Positions 25,193-33,565 of a DNA stretch of 64,000 nucleotides are shown piece by piece. The DNA is from an uncultured Lachnospiraceae bacterium (GTDB lineage Bacteria > Bacillota > Clostridia > Lachnospirales > Lachnospiraceae). The notes beneath the pieces were generated by a model that was not told the DNA's origin, did no database searches, and was given only the letters and a program-made list of their open reading frames with translations. Within the stretch, counting starts at the first letter, position 1, and every line of letters starts with the position of its first letter. The stretch spans positions 21,672 to 85,671 of the forward strand of contig CAKRQV010000014.1 of the NCBI GenBank assembly GCA_934394565.1, written 5' to 3'. Both the position numbers and the translations under genes were made by a program.

Positions 25193-27199
25193 ATGAACCA
25201 GCAGAATAATCAGAATAACCAGAATAACGATGGCCCCGGTGGCAAGAAGAACAGGCAGTCTCTCCTGATCGTCATGCTCGGTATCCTGGGGGCACTTATG
25301 ATCTGGAGTTTTATAGCGAATATGAGCAGCAGTGCGCAGAAAGATGAAGAGATTACCTACTCCGAATTTTTACAGATGCTTGACAAAGACGAAGTCAAAT
25401 CGGTACAGCTGCAGTCAACGACCCTGACGATCACGCCCCGTGAGCAGAAATACAAAAACATCACGGTCACTTACACTGCGACCCTTATGGAGACCAGCAC
25501 AGCCCTCGTAGAGCGTCTGTCAAAGATCGACAATATCGAATTTAAGGAGATTGAGCCGGATTCCACCGGTATGATCGTTTCTTCTATGTTAAGTTTCCTG
25601 ATCCCTTTCGTACTTTTGATTGTGGGTATGAATCTGATCATGAGCCGCATGAGCAAAGGCGGCGGGATGATGGGAAATATGGGCAAGAGCAAAGCCAAAG
25701 CTTATGTCCAGAAAGAGACCGGTGTACTCTTCTCCGATGTAGCCGGACAGGATGAAGCCAAAGAATCTTTGCAGGAGGTTGTAGATTTCCTGCACAATCC
25801 TGCAAAATATACATCCATCGGTGCCAAGCTTCCGAAAGGTGCGCTGCTTGTCGGCCCGCCCGGAACAGGTAAGACTTTGCTTGCCAAAGCTGTAGCCGGT
25901 GAAGCCCATGTACCGTTTTTCTCTCTGTCCGGTTCGGATTTTGTGGAGATGTTCGTCGGGGTCGGTGCTTCCCGTGTCCGTCAGCTGTTTGAAGAAGCCA
26001 AGAAAAACGCACCGTGTATCATCTTCATCGATGAGATCGATGCCATCGGTAAGAGCCGTGACAGCCGTTATGGCGGCGGCAATGACGAGCGTGAGCAGAC
26101 TTTAAACCAGCTGCTGGCTGAGATGGATGGTTTTGATACATCCAAGGGCCTTCTGATCCTGGCAGCCACCAACCGTCCGGAAGTCCTGGATCCGGCGCTT
26201 TTAAGACCCGGCCGTTTTGACCGCCGTGTTATCGTAGACCGTCCAGATCTCAAAGGCCGTGTCAATATTTTAAAGGTACATGCCAAAAATGTCATGCTTG
26301 ATGAGACGGTAGACTTCGAAGCGATTGCTTTGGCCACCAGCGGTGCCGTAGGCTCTGATCTTGCCAATATGATCAACGAAGCTGCCATCCTCGCTGTCAA
26401 AAACGGTCGCAAAGCCGTCAGCCAGAAAGATCTCTTCGAAGCTGTCGAGGTCGTACTTGTAGGTAAAGAAAAGAAAGACCGCATCCTGAGCCAGGAAGAG
26501 CGGAAAATCGTATCCTACCATGAAGTCGGACATGCGCTCGTCAGTGCGTTGCAGAAAGACGCCGAGCCTGTACAGAAGATTACCATCGTGCCCCGTACTA
26601 TGGGTGCCCTGGGATACGTTATGCAGGTACCGGAAGAAGAAAAATACCTCAACACAAAGAGCGAACTCGAAGCCATGTTGGTCGGCATGCTCGGCGGTCG
26701 CGCTGCCGAGGAGATCGTTTTTGGCAATGTCACCACAGGTGCCGCCAACGATATTGAAAAAGCCACAAAGCTTGCCCGTGCCATGATCACCCAGTACGGC
26801 ATGTCCGAAAAATTCGGTCTCATGGGTCTGGCTTCCGCTGAGAACCAGTATCTCGACGGCCGCACCGTTTTAAACTGCGGTGACAAAACAGCCACCGAGA
26901 TTGACCATGAAGTCATGAAGGTGCTCAAAGAGTCCTACGAAAAAGCTAAGCAAATGCTTTCCGAAAACCGTGACGTCCTCGACCAGATCGCTGATTACCT
27001 GATCAAACGAGAGACCATCACCGGAAAGGAATTCATGCAGATCTTCCGCGAAGTCAAAGGCCTTCCCGACCCCGGCGTCAAAAAACAGCTCGAAGAAAAC
27101 CCTGAGCTTATGGGAAGCACAGAAGATGAAACCGAAGTAACAAACACAGCTTCCGGACATACAGAAACATCCGCAGAGGATGACACAACAACTGTGTAA
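25193..27199 (+). CDS. ftsH: ATP-dependent zinc metalloprotease FtsH
   Basis: Membrane-bound AAA+ protease for quality control of membrane and short-lived cytosolic proteins. It has 668 residues, with an Asn/Gln-rich cytosolic N-terminus, two membrane helices (about 22-44 and 127-150) flanking an external domain, then the AAA+ module with Walker A GPPGTGKT (about 222-229), Walker B CIIFIDEIDAI and the second region of homology TNRPEVLDPALLRPGRFD. The M41 zinc site is HEVGH, with Val in place of the common Ala, which retains both histidines and the glutamate. The C-terminus is acidic and Thr-rich. Single-gene unit followed by long palindrome 3. Confidence 0.96.
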   Translation: MNQQNNQNNQNNDGPGGKKNRQSLLIVMLGILGALMIWSFIANMSSSAQKDEEITYSEFLQMLDKDEVKSVQLQSTTLTITPREQKYKNITVTYTATLMETSTALVERLSKIDNIEFKEIEPDSTGMIVSSMLSFLIPFVLLIVGMNLIMSRMSKGGGMMGNMGKSKAKAYVQKETGVLFSDVAGQDEAKESLQEVVDFLHNPAKYTSIGAKLPKGALLVGPPGTGKTLLAKAVAGEAHVPFFSLSGSDFVEMFVGVGASRVRQLFEEAKKNAPCIIFIDEIDAIGKSRDSRYGGGNDEREQTLNQLLAEMDGFDTSKGLLILAATNRPEVLDPALLRPGRFDRRVIVDRPDLKGRVNILKVHAKNVMLDETVDFEAIALATSGAVGSDLANMINEAAILAVKNGRKAVSQKDLFEAVEVVLVGKEKKDRILSQEERKIVSYHEVGHALVSALQKDAEPVQKITIVPRTMGALGYVMQVPEEEKYLNTKSELEAMLVGMLGGRAAEEIVFGNVTTGAANDIEKATKLARAMITQYGMSEKFGLMGLASAENQYLDGRTVLNCGDKTATEIDHEVMKVLKESYEKAKQMLSENRDVLDQIADYLIKRETITGKEFMQIFREVKGLPDPGVKKQLEENPELMGSTEDETEVTNTASGHTETSAEDDTTTV

Positions 27200-27349
27200 C
27201 CGATGTTTGGGTTGTCAGAGTTTCAAAAAATGATCTGTGAGAGATTCAGTAGATAAAAATCAAAGTCTGAAAATAAGCTATACAGATCAATCAGATACTC
27301 CTAAAAGCGAGTATTTCTTAACAAAAATAATAAACACAGTAAAGTAAAT

Positions 27350-27501
27350 GGATGCCGCCGCATCAGAGGATGGATCCGTATGATATATGTTATCCAAGCG
27401 ACTTTGCCGAGTAAGAGTCCGAGACCCTAGGCTCGGACCGACGGAGGCGGAGCGCAGAGAACATATATCATACGGATCCATCCTCTGATGCGGCGGCATC
27501 C
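27350..27501. repeat. long perfect palindrome 3 between ftsH and uvrC
   Basis: Arms 27350-27391 and 27460-27501 are perfect 42-bp reverse complements. The 68-nt interior contains the hairpin GTCCGAG/CTCGGAC around a CCTAG tip, and a weaker GC-rich stem with G-U pairs outside it. The right arm lies only 46 bp before the uvrC start. Between the ftsH stop (27199) and the left arm there is AT-rich sequence with nothing recognised. If transcribed it would form a 42-bp RNA duplex. It shares CTTTGCCGA (27402-27410) with palindrome 2. Confidence 0.88.
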
Positions 27502-27547
27502 CTCACAACCTTCACTATTTTGCAAAGAACCAGGAGCGACCCCACAT

Positions 27548-29404
27548 ATGTCCCAGGAATTCAACATCCCCGAAGAACTCAAAAAACTCCCCGGTAAACC
27601 CGGCGTCTACATCATGCACAATGCCGCTGATGAGATCATCTACGTCGGCAAAGCTATCAGCCTTAAAAACCGCGTCCGCCAGTATTTCCAAAGCAGCCGC
27701 AACAAAGGTCCAAAGATTGAAAAAATGGTCACCCACATCGCCCGTTTCGAATACATCGTCACCGATTCCGAACTCGAGGCTCTCGTCTTAGAGTGTAATC
27801 TCATCAAAGAGCACCGTCCAAAATACAATACCATGCTCAAAGATGACAAAACCTACCCCTTCATCAAAGTCACTATACAGGAACCCTATCCCCGGATCCT
27901 TTTTTCCCGTGAGATGAAGAAAGACAAAGCCAAATATTACGGCCCCTACACCAGTGCCGGAGCTGTCAAAGAAAGCATCGAACTCTTACGAAAACTTTAC
28001 CATATCCGTCCCTGCAACAAAGTCCTGCCCAGAGATCAGGGTAAAGAACGCCCCTGTCTTTACTATCATATGAAGCAGTGTCCGGCACCCTGCCAGGGTT
28101 ACATCACCGAAGAAGAATATCGCAAACAGGTACACGGTGTCCTTGATTTTCTGAACGGTGACTACCAGAAAATGGTCCGGGAACTCAAAGAACAGATGCA
28201 GAAAGCCTCTGAAGAATGGCGTTTTGAAGAAGCGGCATCTTTACGCGATACAATCCGGGACATCGAACGTATCGGTGAACGACAGAAGATCACCGGCAGT
28301 GGAGGTGTGGATAAGGACATCATTGCTTTGTCCCATGACGGACTCGATGCTGTGGCACAGGTTTTCTTTGTCCGGGATGGCAAGATGATCGGCCGGGAAC
28401 ATTTTTATCTGAATGTTTCCTGTGAAGATACGGAGCCGGAAATCCTGCAGAGTTTTATCAAACAATTTTATGCCGGAACACCGTTTATTCCCAAAGAAGT
28501 TTATCTCCAGTACGAGATCGAAGACCATGAAGTTGTTGCCAGCTGGCTGAGTACACGTCGCGGCCAGAAAGTACAGCTGATCGTTCCTGTAAAAGGCCAG
28601 AAAGAAAAGCTGGTCGAGCTGGCGGCTGAAAATGCCCGCATGGTCCTTGACAGAGACAGAGAGCGGATCAAGCGGGAAGAAGGCCGTACCGTGGGAGCTG
28701 TGCGTGAAATTGAGAGACTTCTTGGATTGTCGGGCATCGTCAGGATGGAAGCCTTTGATATTTCCAATATCAGCGGCTACGAATCTGTAGGCTCCATGGT
28801 TGTATATGAAAGAGGAAAGCCAAAGAAAAGCGATTACCGTAAGTTTAAGATAAAATCCGTAGAAGGCCCGAACGACTATGCCAGTATGCAGGAAGTACTG
28901 ACAAGACGGTTTGAGCGGGGGATTACCGAACAGCAGGACAACGAAGCCATGCAGGGATTTTCTGCGTTCCCGGATCTGTTGCTGATGGATGGTGGAAAAG
29001 GACAGGTGCATATTGCAGAAGAAGTGCTGGAAAAACTGTCTCTGGATATTCCGGTCTGCGGCATGGTTAAGGATGACCACCACCGTACCAGAGGGCTGTA
29101 TTATCATGACACCGAGATTCCTATCGACCGCCATGGCGAGGGATTCAAACTGGTGACCCGTATACAGGATGAAGCCCACCGCTTTGCCATCGAATATCAT
29201 CGTCTGCTCAGAAGTAAAGGCCAGGTGCGTTCTGTCCTCGATGACATCCCCGGCATCGGCCCTGCCCGCCGTAAAGCGCTGATGCGAAAATACGGTGCCG
29301 CAGAAAATATCCGCGAAGCCACCGAAGAAGAGCTGGCCCAGGTAGAAAGTATGAATGCTGCCAGTGCCCATGCAGTGTATACGTTTTTTCATAAAGACAA
29401 ATAA
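27548..29404 (+). CDS. uvrC: excinuclease ABC subunit UvrC
   Basis: Makes both incisions in nucleotide excision repair with UvrA/UvrB. The ATG at 27548 is chosen: CAGGAGCG lies upstream and MSQEFNIPEELKKLPGKPGV is the normal N-terminus; the frame extends into the palindrome but that part is not UvrC-like. The 618-residue protein has the GIY-YIG nuclease (PGKPGVYIMHN...YVGKAISLKNRV), a cysteine motif region CPAPC, the UVR domain near residues 195-230, the RNase H-like nuclease with MEAFDISNISG and LLMDGGKGQ, and C-terminal helix-hairpin-helix DDIPGIGPARRKALM. Complete and standard. Confidence 0.96.
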   Translation: MSQEFNIPEELKKLPGKPGVYIMHNAADEIIYVGKAISLKNRVRQYFQSSRNKGPKIEKMVTHIARFEYIVTDSELEALVLECNLIKEHRPKYNTMLKDDKTYPFIKVTIQEPYPRILFSREMKKDKAKYYGPYTSAGAVKESIELLRKLYHIRPCNKVLPRDQGKERPCLYYHMKQCPAPCQGYITEEEYRKQVHGVLDFLNGDYQKMVRELKEQMQKASEEWRFEEAASLRDTIRDIERIGERQKITGSGGVDKDIIALSHDGLDAVAQVFFVRDGKMIGREHFYLNVSCEDTEPEILQSFIKQFYAGTPFIPKEVYLQYEIEDHEVVASWLSTRRGQKVQLIVPVKGQKEKLVELAAENARMVLDRDRERIKREEGRTVGAVREIERLLGLSGIVRMEAFDISNISGYESVGSMVVYERGKPKKSDYRKFKIKSVEGPNDYASMQEVLTRRFERGITEQQDNEAMQGFSAFPDLLLMDGGKGQVHIAEEVLEKLSLDIPVCGMVKDDHHRTRGLYYHDTEIPIDRHGEGFKLVTRIQDEAHRFAIEYHRLLRSKGQVRSVLDDIPGIGPARRKALMRKYGAAENIREATEEELAQVESMNAASAHAVYTFFHKDK

Positions 29405-29529
29405 AGCGTATTGTTGCAAGGAAAGATGGGGTATGATACACTTAAAAGAAAGTTAAATGACTGCTTTTACCACAGCGGGAAACAAAAAGGCTGCGCTGTG
29501 TAAGAAAGTAAAGAAGAGGAGATATATCC

Positions 29530-30462
29530 ATGAAAAGTGTAACATTAAGCAAGCTGGCAGAGGCTGTACAGCTGACAAATGTGACGCCGGAGATCAATAC
29601 GGACGAGGTGAAGATCACACTGACAGAAATCAACCGTCCTGCTCTGCAGCTGACCGGTTATTATGAACATTTTGAGGCAGAACGTGTACAGATTATCGGC
29701 TATGTAGAGTATTCTTATCTGGTCAATCATCTGACAAGAGAAGAAAAGGTCAAAGCCTACGAGGAATTTGTCTCCAAAAAGATTCCGTGTGTTATCTTTA
29801 CTACACAGGTTGTGCCAGATGAAGATATGCTGGCACTGGCAAAAAAATACCAGGTACCGACCTTTACTACGGATCGTACGACATCTCACTGTATGTCCGC
29901 CATTATCCGCTGGCTCGGTATCCAGCTGGCACCATTTATCTCCATCCACGGTGTACTTGTTGATGTATACGGCGAGGGTGTCCTGATTATGGGTGAGAGC
30001 GGTATTGGAAAAAGCGAGGCTGCCCTGGAGCTGATCAAGCGAGGCCATCGTCTCGTCAGTGATGATGTTGTAGAGATCAGCCGCATCAGTGACAATGAGC
30101 TGATCGGTTCCGCACCGGATATCACAAGACATTTTATCGAGCTTCGTGGTATCGGTATCATTGATGTCAAGACTCTGTTTGGTGTAGAGTGCGTTAAGGA
30201 TACACAGTCCATTGATCTGGTTATTAAGCTGGAAGAATGGGACAGAGATAAAGAGTATGATCGGCTCGGTATCGAGGAAGAATATACAGAGATTCTTGGC
30301 AATAAGGTGGTATGTCATTCTCTGCCGATCCGTCCTGGTCGTAACCTGGCTGTGATCGTAGAGTCTGCAGCTGTCAACCACCGTCAGAAAAAGATGGGTT
30401 ACAATGCGGCAAAAGAACTGTACAAGCGTGTACAGGCAAATTTATCCAAAAAGAGAGAGTGA
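29530..30462 (+). CDS. hprK: HPr kinase/phosphorylase
   Basis: Phosphorylates and dephosphorylates Ser46 of HPr, the key switch of carbon catabolite repression in Firmicutes. It is 310 residues. The N-terminal domain is followed by the catalytic domain with Walker A MGESGIGKSEAALEL (about 156-170), the conserved HGVLVDVYG just before it, and the family signature ELRGIGIIDVKTLFG near 206-220. AAGAGGAG precedes the ATG. It lies 4 bp upstream of the ROK glucokinase and is co-transcribed with it, a coherent carbon-control pair. Confidence 0.96.
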   Translation: MKSVTLSKLAEAVQLTNVTPEINTDEVKITLTEINRPALQLTGYYEHFEAERVQIIGYVEYSYLVNHLTREEKVKAYEEFVSKKIPCVIFTTQVVPDEDMLALAKKYQVPTFTTDRTTSHCMSAIIRWLGIQLAPFISIHGVLVDVYGEGVLIMGESGIGKSEAALELIKRGHRLVSDDVVEISRISDNELIGSAPDITRHFIELRGIGIIDVKTLFGVECVKDTQSIDLVIKLEEWDRDKEYDRLGIEEEYTEILGNKVVCHSLPIRPGRNLAVIVESAAVNHRQKKMGYNAAKELYKRVQANLSKKRE

Positions 30463-30466
30463 GAAT

Positions 30467-31411
30467 ATGAAAAAATATGTATTCGGTATTGATGTAGGTG
30501 GCACAACCGTAAAATGCGGTCTGTTTACAGCCGATGGAGAAGTGCAGGATAAATGGGAAATCCCTACAGATACAGCAGACAATGGCTGTCGTATTTTAAA
30601 GGATATTGCAGATACGATCCTTGCAAAATGTGAAGAAAAAGCGATTGCAAAAGCAGAAGTTTCCGGTATCGGTATCGCCGTTCCGGGTCCGGTACTGAAA
30701 AATGGCGATGTGCCGTTTGCGGTAAATCTGCACTGGGGATATACAAAAGTAGGACAGATCCTTGAAGAGTATACACAGATTCCGGCAGTGACCGGTAATG
30801 ATGCCAATGTAGCCGCTCTCGGTGAGATGTGGCGTGGTGGTGGCCGTGGTACGGACGATATGATTATGATCACGCTGGGAACCGGTGTTGGTGGCGGTGT
30901 TATCATCAATGGAAAGATGGTTTCCGGTGTCCATGGTGCCGGCGGGGAGATTGGACATATGTGCATTGACCCTGACGATCCGGAAAGTTGTAACTGTGGC
31001 AACCATGGCTGTCTGGAACAGAAAACTTCAGCAACAGGTATCGTACGTCTGGCAAAAGAAGCACTGGCTCAGACCAATGAAAAGACAATGTTACAGTCAG
31101 AAACTGTTACAGCAAAGGATGTTTTTGATGCCTATGCCAAAGGAGATGGTGTAGCGGCCTCTGTGGTAGATAAAATGGCGGATTACCTTGGCCGTGCCAT
31201 GGCCGTGATCGCAGCTACGATCGATCCGGAGAAATTTGTAATCGGTGGCGGCGTTTCCAAGGCCGGACAGCCACTGATTGATGCTATCGAAAAAGCCTAT
31301 GCGTCTTACTGTTTCCCGGCATGTAAAACGACAGAAATCGTTCTGGCAGAGCTTGGCAACGATGCCGGTATCTTTGGTTCTGCAAGAATGGTACTTGATG
31401 CCACTAAATAA
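30467..31411 (+). CDS. ROK family glucokinase
   Basis: Phosphorylates glucose (or a related hexose) with ATP. The start at 30467 gives MKKYVFGIDVGGTTVKCGLF, the ROK phosphate-binding N-terminus, 4 bp after the hprK stop. The 314-residue protein has the sugar-binding GNDANVAALGE, the ROK signature TLGTGVGGGVIINGK and the zinc-binding HMCIDPDDPESCNCGNHGCL with three cysteines. The length fits Firmicutes glucokinases (GlkA/GlcK type). Pairing with hprK fits a role in supplying glucose-6-phosphate and in catabolite control. N-acetylated sugar specificity cannot be excluded. Confidence 0.92.
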   Translation: MKKYVFGIDVGGTTVKCGLFTADGEVQDKWEIPTDTADNGCRILKDIADTILAKCEEKAIAKAEVSGIGIAVPGPVLKNGDVPFAVNLHWGYTKVGQILEEYTQIPAVTGNDANVAALGEMWRGGGRGTDDMIMITLGTGVGGGVIINGKMVSGVHGAGGEIGHMCIDPDDPESCNCGNHGCLEQKTSATGIVRLAKEALAQTNEKTMLQSETVTAKDVFDAYAKGDGVAASVVDKMADYLGRAMAVIAATIDPEKFVIGGGVSKAGQPLIDAIEKAYASYCFPACKTTEIVLAELGNDAGIFGSARMVLDATK

Positions 31412-31426
31412 GGAGGCTGACAAAAC

Positions 31427-32134
31427 GTGAAGTATACGATGGATGCCAGAGTGCGCTATTCGGAAACCGATATGCAGGAAAAGCTGACACTGGATGCGGT
31501 ACTAAATTATTTTCAGGATAGCGCCGTATTTCATTCGGAAGATGTCGGTCGGGGCATGAATGAACTGAAAGAAAAGCATCTGGTCTGGTACCTGTCTTCC
31601 TGGCAGATTTGTATAGGGGAATATCCGGGTGTATGCGAACATATTAAGGTGAAAACATGGCCGTATGCCTTTCATCAGATGATGGGAGACAGAAACCATA
31701 CAATCGAGACAGATGCTGGCAAAGTCCTGATCTGGGGCAACAGTAACTGGGTTTTGATGGATACAGAAAAACAGCGTCCTGTGCCTGTACCGGCTGCTCT
31801 GGGAGAAAACTATGGGCTGGAAGAAAAATATCCGATGGAATATGCCCCCCGAAAGATCCAGATACCAAAGGGCGGTGAGAAGAAAGAGCCGCTTACGATC
31901 ACCAGAGCGCATCTGGATTCCAATCAGCATGTGAATAATGCCAGGTATGTGCAGATCGCAGAGGAGTATATTCCCGAAAACTTTCCGATCCGGGAACTTC
32001 GTGCAGAATACAGGCGGCAGGCGAGAAAGGGAGATGTGTTTTATCCCCTGGTGACCGAGCATGAGGGAGAGTGGATCGTCAGTCTGGATAATGCCGAGGG
32101 GCGGCCGTATGCAGTGGTGGCCTTTAAAGCATAG
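31427..32134 (+). CDS. acyl-ACP thioesterase
   Basis: Hydrolyses acyl-ACP to free fatty acid, or tunes chain length in lipid synthesis. The GTG start at 31427 has AAGGAGG 10 nt upstream; the next ATG (31439) is too far from it. The 235-residue product has two hot-dog folds of the FatA/FatB-like family: the N-terminal RVRYSETDMQEKLTLDAVLN with FQDSAVFHSE, and the C-terminal LTITRAHLDSNQHVNNARYV, whose Asp/Asn-x-His pattern is the catalytic signature. The family is common in Clostridia. The spacing of 15 bp to the glucokinase suggests the same transcript. Followed by a terminator. Confidence 0.87.
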   Translation: MKYTMDARVRYSETDMQEKLTLDAVLNYFQDSAVFHSEDVGRGMNELKEKHLVWYLSSWQICIGEYPGVCEHIKVKTWPYAFHQMMGDRNHTIETDAGKVLIWGNSNWVLMDTEKQRPVPVPAALGENYGLEEKYPMEYAPRKIQIPKGGEKKEPLTITRAHLDSNQHVNNARYVQIAEEYIPENFPIRELRAEYRRQARKGDVFYPLVTEHEGEWIVSLDNAEGRPYAVVAFKA

Positions 32135-32183
32135 AAAATTTTCACGGAATACATATGGTGAAGCCGGAAGTGGTGTGTAAAGG

Positions 32184-32210
32184 AGTATTGACATTGTCGA
32201 TACTTCTTTT
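32184..32210 (+). terminator. terminator after the thioesterase gene
   Basis: AGTATTGAC-ATT-GTCGATACT hairpin (9 bp with one G-T) followed by TCTTTTTT. Confidence 0.65.
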
Positions 32211-32227
32211 TTGTGAAGAAATATTTT

Positions 32228-32289
32228 TGACATATGTCAGAAATAATATGCATATTTTATTGACATATGTCAAAAATAACGTGTATAAT
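32228..32289 (+). promoter_or_regulatory. promoter with twin TGACATATGTCA operators
   Basis: TGACATATGTCA occurs at 32228-32239 and, extended to the perfect palindrome TTGACATATGTCAA, at 32260-32273. The centres are 33 bp apart, about three helical turns. The second copy supplies the -35 (TTGACA, 32260-32265), followed by an 18-bp spacer and TATAAT at 32284-32289 with an extended TG. A repressor dimer on each site would block the promoter. The DUF134 protein encoded next is the natural candidate. Confidence 0.7.
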
Positions 32290-32337
32290 TCCAGTTATGG
32301 CGCTTCTACAAAAGCGCACAAAAAGGAGGAGTTTTCC

Positions 32338-32718
32338 ATGGCAAGACCGGCGAAGAAGAGACGTGTGTGCAAGCCGCCGAAATTCAACTGTTTTACCCCT
32401 GTCAGCAATAAGGGGGCAAAGGATATCTGCGTGCTGAAGGTGGATGAATACGAATGCATCCGTCTGATCGATTACGAGGGGCAGACCCAGGAAGAGTGCG
32501 CCCGGCAGATGAATCTGGTGCGGACCAGTGTGACAGCCATTTATGCCCGGGCACGTCAGAAGATTGCGGACTGTCTGGTCAATGGAAAAGAGCTCTGGAT
32601 CGAGGGCGGCAATTATGAAGTCTGCGAGGGTAATTTGCCTACATGCACGCATAAAAAATCTGCGGAAAAATGCCGTCTTTGTGAAAAAGAGAAAACACCA
32701 CAGCAGGAGGGCTGCTAA
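32338..32718 (+). CDS. DUF134 family predicted DNA-binding protein
   Basis: The ATG at 32338 with AAAAAGGAGGA upstream is chosen; the frame extends upstream through the operator region and is not coding there. The 126-residue protein matches DUF134 (COG1342): MARPAKKRRVCKPPKFNCFT, then KVDEYECIRLIDYEGQTQEE and CARQMNLVRTSVTAIYARAR, a helix-turn-helix of the sigma-70 region-4 type. The C-terminus adds a cysteine cluster (CEGNLPTCTH...CRLCEK, ending in GC) that may bind a metal or Fe-S cluster. It sits just upstream of sufCB on the same strand, so it may sense iron or cluster status and control both itself and sufCB. This is inference from context. Confidence 0.85.
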   Translation: MARPAKKRRVCKPPKFNCFTPVSNKGAKDICVLKVDEYECIRLIDYEGQTQEECARQMNLVRTSVTAIYARARQKIADCLVNGKELWIEGGNYEVCEGNLPTCTHKKSAEKCRLCEKEKTPQQEGC

Positions 32719-32821
32719 ACCGGATGACGCGGGTAAAAACCATAGTCAGAATATGTAGTTTGCCTGTAACAAAGGGTTTGCAACAGAAAAAAGATTCCTG
32801 CAGGAGAAAAGGAGAGTATAC

Positions 32822-33565
32822 ATGTTAGAGTTAAAGAACATCTCTTTTGATGTGGCTGACGATAAAGGTCAGAAAGAAATCATCAAAAACTTAAGCCTGA
32901 CGATTGACGACCATAAGTTTGTCGTGATCACCGGACCAAACGGTGGCGGTAAGTCTACACTGGCCAAGCTGATCGCGGGTATCGAGAATCCGACCGAGGG
33001 ACAGATTTTATTAAACGGTGAGGACATTACGGGAAAATCTATCACAGAGAGAGCGAAGCTTGGTATCAGCTTTGCGTTCCAGCAGCCGGTACGGTTTAAG
33101 GGAATCCGTGTGCTGGATTTACTTCGCATCGCGGCTGGAAAAGAGCTGTCGGTGGCGGATGCCTGTCAGTTCCTGTCGGAAGTCGGACTTTGCGCAAGAG
33201 ATTATGTCCATCGTGAAGTCAATGCCAGCCTGTCCGGCGGGGAATTAAAGCGAATTGAGATCGCAACGGTGCTGGCCAGATCCACACAGCTTTCTGTATT
33301 TGATGAGCCGGAGGCCGGTATCGATCTGTGGAGCTTCCAGAACCTGATCAAGGTGTTTGAACGTATGAGGGAGACGACCAATGGATCCATCATGATCATT
33401 TCCCATCAGGAGCGTATCCTGGATATTGCGGATGAGATCGTTGTGATCGCAAACGGTACGATCTCAAAACAGGGACCAAAAGACGAAATCCTGCCGGAGC
33501 TTTTAGGTACAGCCTCGGCGGTCAATAACTGCAATCAGCTGGAAAAGGAGGAGAAAAAGGCATGA
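32822..33565 (+). CDS. sufC: Fe-S cluster assembly ATPase SufC
   Basis: ABC-type ATPase of the SUF system that drives cluster assembly on SufB/D. It has 247 residues, with Walker A GPNGGGKST (about 39-47), signature SLSGGELKR, Walker B LSVFDEPEAGID, where Glu-Ala-Gly-Ile-Asp is the SufC-type D-loop, and the switch histidine in IISHQE. AAGGAGA precedes the ATG. Its stop overlaps the sufB-like start (ATGA). No sufS, sufU or sufD is nearby, so this is the minimal two-gene form found in many anaerobes and archaea. Confidence 0.93.
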   Translation: MLELKNISFDVADDKGQKEIIKNLSLTIDDHKFVVITGPNGGGKSTLAKLIAGIENPTEGQILLNGEDITGKSITERAKLGISFAFQQPVRFKGIRVLDLLRIAAGKELSVADACQFLSEVGLCARDYVHREVNASLSGGELKRIEIATVLARSTQLSVFDEPEAGIDLWSFQNLIKVFERMRETTNGSIMIISHQERILDIADEIVVIANGTISKQGPKDEILPELLGTASAVNNCNQLEKEEKKA

